Source of the DNA: Pseudomonas sp. ACM7
GTDB lineage: Bacteria; Pseudomonadota; Gammaproteobacteria; Pseudomonadales; Pseudomonadaceae
Direction: 5' to 3'
DNA: 64,000 nucleotides
NCBI RefSeq assembly: GCF_004136015.1
Contig: NZ_CP024866.1
Location: forward strand, 4,522,175-4,586,174
The notes under the pieces were generated by a model, which was not told the origin of the DNA, made no database searches, and saw only the letters and a list, made by a program, of their open reading frames with translations. Positions 16,363 through 25,981 of this stretch are shown here, one piece after another (position 1 is the first letter of the stretch; each line of letters begins with the position of its first letter). Both the position numbers and the translations under genes were made by a program.

Positions 16363-17933
16363 GCGGTTTCGTCGACCCAGCGTTGTTCGAGACGGGTTTG
16401 AGGGCCCTGTGGCGGTGTGCCAAGGTGGCAATCGAGATCGCCGACATTCAGGCCGGAGGCCAGCAGGCGCTGACGCAGTTCGGCCAGGTTACTTTCGATC
16501 AGGCTGGCGGTGTACGGGCGTTCGGCCCACAGCTGGCTGGACAGGCTGCCTTTGATCAGTTGTGCCTGAATCTGCAGCGGGCCCAAAGGCTCCATGTCGA
16601 ATGCCAGGTCCACTCGCCACAATTGTTGTTTGGGTTCGCGCTCGTCGCGGCGTTCGTTTTGTTGTTCTTTCTCGGGCGCGTCTTCGCGCTGGAACTTGAC
16701 CTGCAACGGCACGATGTCCTGCAGATTGCGCATCGGGATTTCCAGTTGCCAGGTGCTCATCAACCGTCCGTCGTCAGTGACGCCGGTCTGTTCCAGGCTC
16801 GACAGTTGATGGCTTTGCAGGCGTGAAACAGCCGCTGCGGCCAAACGCAGCAAGTGCTCGAGATCGCCTTCGCCGTCCATGCTTTGTAACAGCCGTTCGG
16901 GCAGCGGGAAGCTGGTGGGCTGCGGTTTGGCGCTGACCTGACCGAGCATGCCGAGGGCGCTGCGCACGAAGTTCGGCATGGCCTGGGCCAAAGTGTTGGC
17001 GGCAATGATCGCGTTGAGATTGGTGTTGGCCGGCAGGCCTGGCGTCAGTTGTGCGATCAGCTTGAGCAGATCGCCTTTCATGTCCGGGGCCAGCGTCGGG
17101 TTCTGACCGCTGAGCAGTTTGGCTTCAAGGAACAGCCCGCTATTGGCCAGTGCCTGGGCCAGCCCCTTTGGCGTGCTGAGTTGTTGAACATCGGGCAGGC
17201 CGGCGAGCAACTTGTCGACGGCGGCACGCAGATCACTGGAGGTCTGATTCGAGGACGGCAGGTTTTGCAGGAGCTTGAGCAGGCCATCCAACGAACCCTG
17301 GCGACTCTGTTGACTGACCAGTTGTTGGGTCACCGCCAATTGCTCCTGACGACTGCTCAATGGCACGAACTTCAGCGTCTGGGTGTCCTGCACCAGCGCG
17401 CTCAGCAAGGTACCGATGCGCAGCGGCGTCGGGCTGTCGATGCTCAGGGTGCTGCCGCTCAACGCGGTGTTGAGCAAGCTCACCATCGAGCGAAACACCG
17501 TCGGCTGGCCCGGCACCTGCGGCAACACCTGAGAGGTCAGCACTTTGCCTTGCAGCAGGGTGCCGACGGGCAGTTGCGCCGTGTCGATACGGGTGAGGGT
17601 GGCGATGCTGGAGGCGATGGCCTGTTGCACGGTGACGGCCAGATTACCCGCCGACGGCTGGGTGATCGCCAGGCTGGTGCCCTGAGGCAACGGTTGGGTG
17701 CTGGTGGCCTGGACCGTGGTCTGACGGCCGCTGTCGAGGGTGACCTTGAGCAACAGTTGAAAGGTCTGATCCGCCTGCTTGAGTGACAGCACTTCGGCCT
17801 TGGCGGTCTGGCCCGCAGTGATCAGGCCCTCCATCGGCGTCAGTAACTTCAGCAGGTCGCCACTTACCACCAGCGGCCGCGAAGTCGCGGGCGTGGTCTG
17901 CGGTAGCGGGAGGATGTTCATTTCGCCTGTCAT
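16359..17933 (-). CDS. FliK-like hook-length control family protein
   Basis: 524 aa, Gln/Leu/Ser-rich, with a C-terminal FliK-type domain (LGPLQIQAQLIKGSLSSQLW ... LAELRQRLLASGLNVGDLDC) that in FliK proper contacts FlhB to switch export specificity. The classical fliK lies elsewhere in pseudomonads, so this is likely a second FliK-like protein working with the downstream FlhB-domain gene. Start at 17933 or 17921 (ATG GGCGAAATG region); the second has a weak AGG upstream. Confidence 0.8.
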   Translation of the reverse strand: MTGEMNILPLPQTTPATSRPLVVSGDLLKLLTPMEGLITAGQTAKAEVLSLKQADQTFQLLLKVTLDSGRQTTVQATSTQPLPQGTSLAITQPSAGNLAVTVQQAIASSIATLTRIDTAQLPVGTLLQGKVLTSQVLPQVPGQPTVFRSMVSLLNTALSGSTLSIDSPTPLRIGTLLSALVQDTQTLKFVPLSSRQEQLAVTQQLVSQQSRQGSLDGLLKLLQNLPSSNQTSSDLRAAVDKLLAGLPDVQQLSTPKGLAQALANSGLFLEAKLLSGQNPTLAPDMKGDLLKLIAQLTPGLPANTNLNAIIAANTLAQAMPNFVRSALGMLGQVSAKPQPTSFPLPERLLQSMDGEGDLEHLLRLAAAAVSRLQSHQLSSLEQTGVTDDGRLMSTWQLEIPMRNLQDIVPLQVKFQREDAPEKEQQNERRDEREPKQQLWRVDLAFDMEPLGPLQIQAQLIKGSLSSQLWAERPYTASLIESNLAELRQRLLASGLNVGDLDCHLGTPPQGPQTRLEQRWVDETA

Positions 17934-17966
17934 ACGCGGTCACAACCTGAGGAAATTGCCCTCTTG

Positions 17967-18237
17967 AACAGGGCGTGTTGACGTTAAATGATGGATCGCG
18001 TTGGTGTTGTGAGCGTGCCAGGCAAGGCGCAAGACGCCGGTAAGGGTCGTTTCCTTACCAAGTCTTGCAACGCAGCATGGCATGCTCACAACGCCAACCC
18101 GAAGGGCCGCCACCCCGGAAGGCGCAATACGTCGTTATTCGTTACTCATTTGGAATACCAAACTTCGCTCCTCATGCCTAGTCTTGTGCCTTCCGGGGTG
18201 GCGGCGCGACCATCATTTAACGTCAACACGCCCTGTT
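17967..18237. repeat. Nested palindromic element (three-way junction)
   Basis: Outer arms 17967-17994 / 18210-18237 are a perfect 28-bp inverted repeat (AACAGGGCGTGTTGACG...), extended five pairs inward past one bulge. Inside lie two more stems: 18001-18019 / 18079-18097 (19 bp, its two differences being G-U pairs) enclosing 18029-18045 / 18053-18068, and a perfect 18-bp stem 18106-18123 / 18188-18205 around a 64-base loop. No coding region or clear target duplication seen. The rest of 17934-18396 has nothing else that I can support. Confidence 0.85.
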
Positions 18238-18396
18238 GGGGCATGGCATGTATAATGCCGCCCCGTTGTATCCGGGGCGCTGAAAACATTTCAAATACTT
18301 GATCCAGCTCCTTAGAACGGGCCGCCAATGCATTTATCCTGCATATCTTTAACGGCCGCTCCACTGCCGACTTGAACCCAAAAGGCCCGTGATCTC

Positions 18397-19032
18397 TTGA
18401 CCAGTCCTGTCCTGCAAACCGTTGCCCTCGCCTGTGAGCGAGACCTTCGGCTGCTCTTCGAAAATCTCGAATTGAGACTGGCCAGTGGCGAAATGTTGCA
18501 AATCAGCGGCCCTAACGGCAGCGGCAAAACCAGCCTTTTACGTCTGCTTTGCGGTCTGATGCAGCCGACTGCCGGTCAGGTGCTGCTCAACGGCCAGCCA
18601 TTGAACGAGCAACGCTTTGAGCTGGCGCGCAACCTGCTGTGGATCGGTCATGCCGCCGGGATCAAGGATCTGCTGACGCCGGAAGAGAATTTGAGCTGGC
18701 TCTGCGCCTTGCATCAACCGGCCTCCCATGAGGCGATCTGGCAAGCGCTGACGGCCGTCGGACTGCGCGGTTTCGAGGATGTTCCTTGCCATACGTTGTC
18801 TGCCGGGCAGCAACGCCGGGTCGCGTTAGCGCGGCTGTACCTGGAAAGTCCGCCGCTATGGATCCTCGATGAGCCATTCACCGCGCTCGACAAACAAGGC
18901 GTGGCGCAACTCGAAGAACACCTGGCCGCACACTGCGAGCGCGGTGGCATGGTGGTCTTGACCACTCACCACACGCTGACCCGGATTCCGGCCGGCTATC
19001 GCGACATTGATCTGGGGAACTGGGCCGTATGA
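18397..19032 (+). CDS. ccmA: Cytochrome c maturation ATPase CcmA
   Basis: ATP-binding subunit of the CcmABCD complex that releases holo-CcmE. Walker [16 protein letters not shown], signature [14 protein letters not shown], Walker B LWILDEPF. 211 aa. TTG start at 18397 is the only reasonable one, since a GTG just upstream runs into a stop. First gene of ccmABCDEFGHI; overlaps ccmB by four bases. Confidence 0.96.
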   Translation: MTSPVLQTVALACERDLRLLFENLELRLASGEMLQISGPNGSGKTSLLRLLCGLMQPTAGQVLLNGQPLNEQRFELARNLLWIGHAAGIKDLLTPEENLSWLCALHQPASHEAIWQALTAVGLRGFEDVPCHTLSAGQQRRVALARLYLESPPLWILDEPFTALDKQGVAQLEEHLAAHCERGGMVVLTTHHTLTRIPAGYRDIDLGNWAV

Positions 19033-19697
19033 GTGTTTTCGGCCTGTTGGTCGCCCGTGAAGCCCGATTGTTGTTCCGCCGTCCGGCGGAGTTGGCCAAT
19101 CCGCTCGTATTCTTCGCGATCGTCGTTTCCCTGTTCCCGTTGGCGGTCGGACCCGAGTCTCAATTGTTGCAAACCTTGTCTCCGGGACTGGTCTGGGTAG
19201 CGGCCCTTTTATCGGTTTTGCTCTCGCTGGACGGGCTTTTCCGCAGTGATTTCGAAGACGGATCGCTTGAACAGTGGGTCCTTTCGTCGCACCCCCTGCC
19301 TCTTCTGGTTTTGGCCAAGGTACTGGCACACTGGTCCTTCTCTGGCCTGGCACTGGTTTTGCTCGCTCCATTACTGGCATTGATGCTCGGTTTGCCAACC
19401 GCCTGTCTGCCGGTGTTGCTGCTTTCTTTGTTGCTGGGTACACCGGTGCTGAGCCTGCTCGGTGCGGTGGGCGCAGCACTGACGGTGGGATTGAAGCGTG
19501 GTGGCCTGTTGCTCGCACTGCTGATTCTGCCGTTGTACATCCCGGTGTTGATTCTTGGTAGTGGCGCCTTGCAGGCGGCATTGCAGGGAATGCCGGCGAC
19601 CGGTTATCTCTTGTGGCTTGGTAGCCTGACCGCCCTGGCGATAACCCTGACACCTTTTGCAATAGCTGCTGGCCTGAAGATCAGCGTCGGCGAATAA
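19029..19697 (+). CDS. ccmB: Heme exporter membrane protein CcmB
   Basis: Six-segment inner-membrane partner of CcmA. 222 aa, hydrophobic, with the N-terminal motif [20 protein letters not shown] typical of CcmB. Overlaps ccmA (ATGA) and is followed by a 74-base gap before ccmC. Confidence 0.95.
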   Translation: MSVFGLLVAREARLLFRRPAELANPLVFFAIVVSLFPLAVGPESQLLQTLSPGLVWVAALLSVLLSLDGLFRSDFEDGSLEQWVLSSHPLPLLVLAKVLAHWSFSGLALVLLAPLLALMLGLPTACLPVLLLSLLLGTPVLSLLGAVGAALTVGLKRGGLLLALLILPLYIPVLILGSGALQAALQGMPATGYLLWLGSLTALAITLTPFAIAAGLKISVGE

Positions 19698-19771
19698 TGA
19701 GGTCTGGTCAAAATTTGATCAGCAAAGACCCTGGCTCTTCATAGCGAAGAGCAACCGTGATGGAAACAGTA

Positions 19772-20527
19772 ATGAACTGGACTTGGTTTCATAAGCTCGG
19801 CTCGCCCAAATGGTTTTACGGCATCAGTGGCAAACTGCTGCCGTGGCTGAGCGTCGCGGCGTTGCTGCTGATCAGCGTTGGTGTAGTGTGGGGCCTGGCC
19901 TTCGCGCCGCCGGACTACCAGCAAGGCAACAGCTTTCGCATCATTTATATCCACGTTCCGGCCGCCATGCTGGCCCAGTCCATCTACGTGATGCTGGCGG
20001 TGTGCGGCATCGTCGGGCTGGTTTGGAAGATGAAGCTGGCCGACGTCGCCCTGCAATGCGCGGCGCCCATCGGCGCGTGGATGACCGCCGTGGCGCTGGT
20101 CACCGGCGCGATCTGGGGCAAACCGACCTGGGGCTCGTGGTGGGTCTGGGATGCACGACTTACGTCCATGCTTATTCTGTTGTTTCTGTACTTCGGTCTT
20201 ATTGCGCTGGGCAACGCGATCAGCAATCGTGACAGTGCCGCCAAGGCCTGCGCGGTATTGGCGATTGTCGGCGTGATCAACATCCCGATCATCAAATACT
20301 CGGTGGAGTGGTGGAACACCCTGCACCAGGGCGCGACGTTCACCCTCACTGAAAAACCGGCGATGCCCGCCGAGATGTGGCTGCCACTGCTGCTGACGGT
20401 GCTGGGTTTCTACTGTTTCTTCGGCGCGGTGTTGCTGCTGCGCATGCGCCTTGAAGTGCTCAAGCGCGAAGCCCGCGCCAGTTGGGTCAAGGCCGAAGTG
20501 CAGAACAGTCTGGAGGCCGCTCGATGA
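19772..20527 (+). CDS. ccmC: Heme-delivery protein CcmC
   Basis: Presents periplasmic heme to CcmE. Six membrane segments and the Trp-rich periplasmic WWD motif ([15 protein letters not shown]), with flanking His residues ([14 protein letters not shown]). 251 aa from ATG 19772, where [10 protein letters not shown] matches the family N-terminus; GTG 19757 and ATG 19760 are in-frame alternatives. Overlaps ccmD by four bases. Confidence 0.96.
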   Translation: MNWTWFHKLGSPKWFYGISGKLLPWLSVAALLLISVGVVWGLAFAPPDYQQGNSFRIIYIHVPAAMLAQSIYVMLAVCGIVGLVWKMKLADVALQCAAPIGAWMTAVALVTGAIWGKPTWGSWWVWDARLTSMLILLFLYFGLIALGNAISNRDSAAKACAVLAIVGVINIPIIKYSVEWWNTLHQGATFTLTEKPAMPAEMWLPLLLTVLGFYCFFGAVLLLRMRLEVLKREARASWVKAEVQNSLEAAR

Positions 20528-20700
20528 GTTTTGCTTCATTCGGCGACTTCCTCGCCATGGGCCATCATGCCCTGTATGTCTGGTCAGCCTATGGCATCTG
20601 CCTGGCGGTGCTGGCCCTCAACGTGGCGGCGCCGATCCTGGCCCGCAAGCGGTATCTGCAACAAGAGGCGCGTCGTCTGCGCCGGGAGAACGGCAAGTGA
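20524..20700 (+). CDS. ccmD: Heme exporter small protein CcmD
   Basis: 58 aa, one membrane segment ([20 protein letters not shown]) and a positively charged tail ([16 protein letters not shown]), as usual for CcmD, which holds CcmC, CcmE and CcmAB together. ATG 20524 overlaps the ccmC stop; its own stop overlaps the ccmE GTG. Confidence 0.95.
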   Translation: MSFASFGDFLAMGHHALYVWSAYGICLAVLALNVAAPILARKRYLQQEARRLRRENGK

Positions 20701-21152
20701 ATCCGCTGCGCAAAAAGCGTCTTATCATCATTCTCGCGATCCTGGTCGGTGTCGGCGCTGCTGTCGGCCTGGCCCTGAGCGCCCTGCAGCAGAACATCAA
20801 TCTGTTTTACACCCCGACTCAGATCGCCAACGGCGAAGCCCCGCAAGACACGCGGATCCGCGCTGGCGGCATGGTCGAGAAAGGTTCGCTGCAACGCTCC
20901 GGCGATTCGCTGGACGTGAAATTCATCGTCACCGACTTCAATAGATCCGTGACCATCAGCTACCTCGGCATCCTTCCGGACCTGTTCCGCGAAGGGCAGG
21001 GCATCGTTGCCCTGGGCAAGATCAACGCCGACGGCGTGGTGGTGGCCGACGAAGTGCTGGCCAAGCACGACGAGAAGTACATGCCGCCGGAAGTGACCAA
21101 GGCTTTGAAAGACAGCGGTCAATCTGCTCCAACGCCCGCGAAGGAGGGTTGA
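20697..21152 (+). CDS. ccmE: Heme chaperone CcmE
   Basis: Periplasmic, membrane-anchored OB-fold protein that binds heme covalently. N-terminal anchor ([20 protein letters not shown]), the core [24 protein letters not shown], and the heme-binding His in [13 protein letters not shown]. 151 aa. GTG start at 20697 overlaps the ccmD stop and gives the usual N-terminus VNPLRKKRL. Confidence 0.96.
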   Translation: MNPLRKKRLIIILAILVGVGAAVGLALSALQQNINLFYTPTQIANGEAPQDTRIRAGGMVEKGSLQRSGDSLDVKFIVTDFNRSVTISYLGILPDLFREGQGIVALGKINADGVVVADEVLAKHDEKYMPPEVTKALKDSGQSAPTPAKEG

Positions 21153-21155
21153 TCG

Positions 21156-23144
21156 ATGACGTCCGGACTCTTTATTCCTGAACTCGGCCATCTGGCCATG
21201 ATTCTGGCGCTGTGTTTCGCGCTGGTTCAGGCCATCGTGCCGTTGCTCGGTGCCTGGCGCGGTGACCGCTTGTGGATGAGCCTCGCCCAACCGGCCGCCT
21301 GGGGGCAATTCGCGTTTCTGCTGTTCGCCTTCGGTTGCCTGACTTACGCCTTCATGGCCGACGATTTCTCCGTCGCCTACGTTGCCAGCAACTCCAACAG
21401 CGCATTGCCGTGGTACTACAAGTTCAGCGCGGTGTGGGGCGCTCACGAAGGGTCGTTGCTGCTGTGGGCGTTGATTCTCGGCGGCTGGACCTTCGCGGTG
21501 TCGGTGTTCTCCCGACAATTGCCGCAAGTGATGCTGGCTCGCGTTCTGGCAGTGATGGGCATGATCAGCACGGGTTTCCTGCTGTTCCTGATCCTCACGT
21601 CCAACCCGTTTGCACGGATCCTGCCGCAGATTCCTGCGGACGGTCGTGATCTCAACCCACTGCTGCAAGACATCGGCCTGATCGTTCATCCGCCGATGCT
21701 GTACATGGGCTATGTCGGTTTCTCCGTGGCCTTCGCTTTCGCCATCGCTGCACTGCTGGGCGGTCGTCTTGATGCGGCGTGGGCTCGCTGGTCCCGTCCG
21801 TGGACCATCGTCGCCTGGGCCTTCCTCGGTATCGGCATCACCCTCGGTTCATGGTGGGCGTACTACGAACTCGGCTGGGGCGGCTGGTGGTTCTGGGATC
21901 CGGTGGAAAACGCCTCCTTCATGCCATGGCTGGTGGGTACGGCGCTGATTCACTCCTTGGCGGTCACGGAAAAACGTGGCGTGTTCAAGAGCTGGACCGT
22001 GTTGCTGGCCATCGCTGCCTTCTCGTTGAGCTTGCTGGGGACCTTCCTCGTACGTTCCGGCGTGCTGACCTCGGTTCACGCCTTTGCGTCCGACCCTGAA
22101 CGCGGCGTGTTCATCCTGATCTTCCTGCTGTTCGTGGTCGGTGGTTCGCTGACGCTGTTCGCCCTGCGCGCTCCCGTGGTGAAAAGCCACGTCGGCTTCA
22201 ACCTCTGGTCCCGGGAAACCCTGCTACTGGGTAACAACCTGGTGCTGGTAGTGGCGGCGTCGATGATTCTGCTCGGCACGTTGTATCCGCTGATCCTCGA
22301 TGCGATGACCGGCGCCAAGCTGTCGGTCGGCCCGCCGTACTTCAACGCACTGTTCATCCCGTTGATGGCCTTGCTGATGATGGTGATGGCAGTCGGCATG
22401 CTGGTGCGCTGGAAAGACACTCCGGTCAAATGGCTGTTGAGCATGTTGACCCCGGTGTTGCTCGGCAGCGCCGCGCTGGCCGTGGTAGCCGGTGTCGCTT
22501 ATGGCGATTTCAATTGGGCGGTGATTGCGACGTTCATGCTCGCGGCCTGGGTGTTGCTGGCCGGTGTGCGTGACATCTTCGACAAGACTCGCCACAAAGG
22601 CCTGATCAAAGGTCTGCCGACCCTCACCCGCAGTTATTGGGGCATGCAGGTCGCTCACCTCGGCATCGCCGTGTGTGCCCTCGGCGTCGTGCTGTCGAGC
22701 CAGAACAGTGCCGAGCGCGATTTGCGCCTGGCGCCGGGCGAGTCCATGGACCTGGCCGGTTACCACTTCGTGTTCGAAGGCGCCAAACACTTCGAAGGCC
22801 CGAACTTTACGTCTGACAAGGGCACCGTACGGGTGATCCGCAACGGCAAGGAAGTCAGCGTGCTGCACCCGGAAAAACGCCTCTACACCGTGCAGAACTC
22901 GGTGATGACCGAAGCCGGGATCGACGCCGGTTTCACCCGCGACCTCTACGTCGCACTCGGCGAACCGTTGGGCGACGGCGCTTGGGCCGTTCGCGTCCAC
23001 GTCAAACCGTTCGTGCGCTGGATCTGGTTCGGTGGGCTGCTCACTGGTTTGGGCGGGTTGCTGGCGGCACTGGATCGCCGTTACCGGGTCAAGGTAAAAA
23101 GCCGTGTGCGTGAAGCACTGGGCATGACGGGAGCCACGGCATGA
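21156..23144 (+). CDS. ccmF: Heme lyase CcmF
   Basis: Membrane core of the heme ligase. About 14-15 membrane segments and the Trp-rich WWD domain (GGWWFWDPVENASFMPW) near residue 245, plus His residues such as HEGSLLLW and VHPPMLYMG that ligand heme. 662 aa, family-typical. Overlaps ccmG by four bases. Confidence 0.97.
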   Translation: MTSGLFIPELGHLAMILALCFALVQAIVPLLGAWRGDRLWMSLAQPAAWGQFAFLLFAFGCLTYAFMADDFSVAYVASNSNSALPWYYKFSAVWGAHEGSLLLWALILGGWTFAVSVFSRQLPQVMLARVLAVMGMISTGFLLFLILTSNPFARILPQIPADGRDLNPLLQDIGLIVHPPMLYMGYVGFSVAFAFAIAALLGGRLDAAWARWSRPWTIVAWAFLGIGITLGSWWAYYELGWGGWWFWDPVENASFMPWLVGTALIHSLAVTEKRGVFKSWTVLLAIAAFSLSLLGTFLVRSGVLTSVHAFASDPERGVFILIFLLFVVGGSLTLFALRAPVVKSHVGFNLWSRETLLLGNNLVLVVAASMILLGTLYPLILDAMTGAKLSVGPPYFNALFIPLMALLMMVMAVGMLVRWKDTPVKWLLSMLTPVLLGSAALAVVAGVAYGDFNWAVIATFMLAAWVLLAGVRDIFDKTRHKGLIKGLPTLTRSYWGMQVAHLGIAVCALGVVLSSQNSAERDLRLAPGESMDLAGYHFVFEGAKHFEGPNFTSDKGTVRVIRNGKEVSVLHPEKRLYTVQNSVMTEAGIDAGFTRDLYVALGEPLGDGAWAVRVHVKPFVRWIWFGGLLTGLGGLLAALDRRYRVKVKSRVREALGMTGATA

Positions 23145-23677
23145 GACGTTGGTTGATGCTGTTGCCACTGGTGATTTTTCTGGTGGTGGCTGTTTTCCTT
23201 TATCGCGGGCTCTATCTGGACCCGGCCGAGCTGCCTTCGGCGATGATCAACAAGCCGTTCCCGGAGTTTTCCCTGCCGGCCGTGCAGGGCGACAAGACCC
23301 TGACCAAGGCCGACATTCTGGGTAAACCGGCACTGGTCAACGTCTGGGGCACCTGGTGCATTTCCTGCCGGGTCGAGCACCCGGTGCTGAATAAACTGGC
23401 CGAGAAGGGCGTGCTGATCTACGGCATCAACTACAAGGACGTCAACGCTGACGCCTTGAAGTGGCTGGTGGAATTCCACAATCCGTACCAGTTGGACATC
23501 CGTGACGACGCAGGCACATTGGGTCTGAACCTGGGTGTGTATGGCGCTCCGGAAACCTTCTTCATCGACGCCAAGGGCATCATCCGCGACAAGTTCGTTG
23601 GTGTGATCGATGAACAGGTCTGGCGCGAAAAACTGGCGGCCAAGTATCAGGCGCTGGTCGATGAGGCCAAGCCATGA
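23141..23677 (+). CDS. ccmG: Thiol:disulfide interchange protein CcmG/DsbE
   Basis: Periplasmic thioredoxin-like reductant of the apocytochrome CXXCH cysteines. N-terminal anchor (LMLLPLVIFLVVAVFLYRG), active site WGTWCISCRVEHP, and the cis-Pro region VYGAPETFFID. 178 aa. Overlaps both neighbours. Confidence 0.96.
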   Translation: MRRWLMLLPLVIFLVVAVFLYRGLYLDPAELPSAMINKPFPEFSLPAVQGDKTLTKADILGKPALVNVWGTWCISCRVEHPVLNKLAEKGVLIYGINYKDVNADALKWLVEFHNPYQLDIRDDAGTLGLNLGVYGAPETFFIDAKGIIRDKFVGVIDEQVWREKLAAKYQALVDEAKP

Positions 23678-24147
23678 AGCGCTGGATAGCTGCCGCAGTA
23701 TTGGGTTTGAGCATGGCCGGCGTGGCGCACGCGGCCATCGACACGTATGAGTTCGCCAAAGAAGGCGACCGTGAGCGTTTCCGCGAGCTGACCAAAGAGC
23801 TGCGCTGCCCCAAGTGCCAGAATCAGGACATTGCCGATTCCAACGCACCGATCGCCGCCGACCTGCGCAAAGAGATTTTCCGCATGCTCGGCGAGGGCAA
23901 GGACAATCAGCAGATCATCGACTTCATGGTCGACCGCTACGGTGATTTCGTCCGCTACAAACCCGCTCTGAACGCCAAGACTGCTTTGCTCTGGTTCGGC
24001 CCTGCCGGCCTGCTGCTGGGCGGTTTTGTGATCATCGCCGTGATCGTCCGCCGTCGTCGCGTGCAACGCGCTGACACCAAGGATGAGCTCTCTGCCGAGG
24101 AGCGTGAGCGCCTCGACCACCTGTTGGATAAAACCAAGAATGATTGA
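23674..24147 (+). CDS. ccmH: Cytochrome c-type biogenesis protein CcmH
   Basis: Signal peptide ([17 protein letters not shown]), active-site motif [19 protein letters not shown] with the LRCxxC redox pair, and one C-terminal membrane segment ([20 protein letters not shown]). 157 aa. Corresponds to the N-terminal half of the longer E. coli CcmH; the TPR half is the separate ccmI that follows. Confidence 0.96.
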   Translation: MKRWIAAAVLGLSMAGVAHAAIDTYEFAKEGDRERFRELTKELRCPKCQNQDIADSNAPIAADLRKEIFRMLGEGKDNQQIIDFMVDRYGDFVRYKPALNAKTALLWFGPAGLLLGGFVIIAVIVRRRRVQRADTKDELSAEERERLDHLLDKTKND

Positions 24148-25342
24148 TTTCTGGCTCGCTGCAGGTCTGCTACTTCTGGTTGCCCTGAGTTTTCTGTTGA
24201 TTCCCGTTCTGCGTGGTCGTCGCGCCCAGCTTGAAGAGGACCGTACGGCCCTGAACGTCGCGCTGTATCAGGAGCGTGTGGCCGAGTTGCAGACTCAGCA
24301 GGAAGAGGGCGTTCTCGACGCCGCGCAAATGGACACCGGTCGCGCCGAAGCCGCCCGTGAATTGCTCGCCGACACCGAAGGCGTCGAAGTGCCGCGTGTG
24401 TCCCGCCTGGGCAAACCGTGGCCCTTGCTGGCGGCGATTCTGGTACCGGTGCTGGGTCTTGGCCTGTATTTGCATTTTGGGGCGAGCGACAAGGTCGAAC
24501 TGACCCGTGAATTTTCCCAGGCGCCGCAGTCGATGGAAGAGATGACCCGTCGCCTGGAACGTGCGGTCTCGGCTCAGCCGGATTCGGCCGAAGGTTTGTA
24601 CTTCCTTGGTCGCACGTACATGGCTCAGGATCGCCCTGGCGATGCGGCGAAGATCTTCGAACGCACGGTGAACCTGGCCGGTCGTCAGCCGGAACTGTTG
24701 GGTCAATGGGCGCAGGCCCAGTACTTCGCCGACGGCAAGAAGTGGTCGGACAAGGTTCAGGCCCTGACCGACGAAGCACTGAAAGCCGATCCGAAAGAAG
24801 TCACCAGCCTTGGCTTGCTCGGTATTGCTGCCTTTGAAAGCCAGCGTTATCAGGACGCCATCGACTACTGGAATCGCCTGCTGGTGCAACTGCCCCCGGA
24901 GGACAGTTCCCGTGCCGCGCTGCAAGGCGGCATCACTCGGGCCACCGAGAAACTCGAAGCCAGCGGCGGCAAGGTGGCCCAGGCGCCCGCCGCCAAGGTG
25001 GCGGCACTGCTCAAGGTGCGCGTGGATCTGGCACCAGAGCTCAAAGCCAAGGTTCAGCCGGGCGACAGCGTATTCATCTTCGCCCGCGCCACCGCAGGGC
25101 CTCCTGCGCCATTGGCCGCCAAGCGCCTGACCGTGGCCGACTTGCCGGCGACCGTCGAGCTGGGCGATGCCGACGCAATGATGCCGCAGTTGAAACTGTC
25201 GAACTTCCCTGAAGTCCAACTGGTTGCGCGCATCTCCCGCGCCGGCAAACCCACTGCCGGCGAATGGATCGGTCGCAGCCAGCCTCTGGCCAGCAGCACC
25301 ATTGCGCAGCAAACACTGACCATCGACAGCCCGGATAAATGA
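24140..25342 (+). CDS. ccmI: Cytochrome c-type biogenesis protein CcmI
   Basis: Apocytochrome chaperone. Two N-terminal membrane segments ([40 protein letters not shown]) with a cytoplasmic helical loop, then a periplasmic TPR region ([20 protein letters not shown] and repeats) and a C-terminal beta domain. 400 aa. ATG 24140 overlaps the ccmH stop; starts further upstream lie inside ccmH. Confidence 0.95.
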   Translation: MIDFWLAAGLLLLVALSFLLIPVLRGRRAQLEEDRTALNVALYQERVAELQTQQEEGVLDAAQMDTGRAEAARELLADTEGVEVPRVSRLGKPWPLLAAILVPVLGLGLYLHFGASDKVELTREFSQAPQSMEEMTRRLERAVSAQPDSAEGLYFLGRTYMAQDRPGDAAKIFERTVNLAGRQPELLGQWAQAQYFADGKKWSDKVQALTDEALKADPKEVTSLGLLGIAAFESQRYQDAIDYWNRLLVQLPPEDSSRAALQGGITRATEKLEASGGKVAQAPAAKVAALLKVRVDLAPELKAKVQPGDSVFIFARATAGPPAPLAAKRLTVADLPATVELGDADAMMPQLKLSNFPEVQLVARISRAGKPTAGEWIGRSQPLASSTIAQQTLTIDSPDK

Positions 25343-25356
25343 CAGGAAACGCCACT

Positions 25357-25761
25357 ATGACCGCCATCGCTCGTATCACCCTGCTCAGTATGGTTTTGGG
25401 GTTAAGTGCTTGTGTGGTCCAACCGCAGCAGCCTGAACGGCTGCCACCGATCCCGCCGTCGCAGCCGCGTCCGACGCCGTCCCCGACACCGACACCGGGC
25501 AAGCCGAGCATTCCGGCCAAGCCCGCCAAACCGCTGCCACGCACCTCCGCGAGCTTCGCGCCGCCACCGGGTGGCAACAGCCATTGGGATGCCAAGCTCG
25601 GCGTGTACGTACTCGATGATCAGACCAACACCTTCTACCGCCAGCGCACGTACTATCGCTGGGACAACGGCTGGAGCCGGTCGATCAGTCCGAACGGGCC
25701 ATGGGAAGAGACAGACATCCATGGTGTGCCGGGCGGGTTGGGGCGGCAATTCGGGCAGTAA
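25357..25761 (+). CDS. Proline-rich putative lipoprotein
   Basis: 134 aa. Signal peptide with lipobox LGLSAC (Cys near residue 19), then a Pro-rich stretch (PPIPPSQPRPTPSPTPTPG) and a compact C-terminal domain rich in Tyr/Trp (FYRQRTYYRWDNGWSRS). ATG 25357 has AGGAAA upstream; an earlier ATG at 25339 would overlap ccmI by four bases and is possible. Transcribed after ccmI, so it may ride on the ccm transcript. Function unknown. Confidence 0.75.
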   Translation: MTAIARITLLSMVLGLSACVVQPQQPERLPPIPPSQPRPTPSPTPTPGKPSIPAKPAKPLPRTSASFAPPPGGNSHWDAKLGVYVLDDQTNTFYRQRTYYRWDNGWSRSISPNGPWEETDIHGVPGGLGRQFGQ

Positions 25762-25766
25762 ACAGA

Positions 25767-25799
25767 AACGGCGATCCTTGGATCGCCGTTTTGCTTTTT
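25767..25799 (+). terminator. Rho-independent terminator after the ccm-lipoprotein run
   Basis: AACGGCGATCC/GGATCGCCGTT with a two-base loop followed by TTGCTTTTT. Perfect 11-bp stem. Confidence 0.85.
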
Positions 25800-25806
25800 G
25801 GAGTCT

Positions 25807-25913
25807 GAAAAGATCGCAGGCTTCGCCAGCTTCTACAGGATCGTTTACGACAAGGACCGGCGGGTGTATGCGGTAAAGGTAGGAGCTGGCGAAGCCTGCG
25901 ATTTTTTGATCTT
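25807..25913. repeat. REP doublet, GTAG type, heads inward
   Basis: Arms AAAAGATCGCAGGCTTCGCC / GGCGAAGCCTGCGATTTTTT. The internal stem bases are flipped relative to the 13961 copy (GGC..GCC instead of GCC..GGC). One head reads TTCTAC, a small change. Confidence 0.85.
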
Positions 25914-25981
25914 GATTGCGTAGCTCAAGGGCGCGGGGTACAGAACACATGCGTCATATACAGCGGTAAAAGAGGATTGCC

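Noticed and set aside
17988..18302. A 104-codon open frame through the nested palindrome
   Set aside because: It spans inverted repeats, has no ribosome site and a composition unlike neighbouring proteins; the structure explains the open frame.
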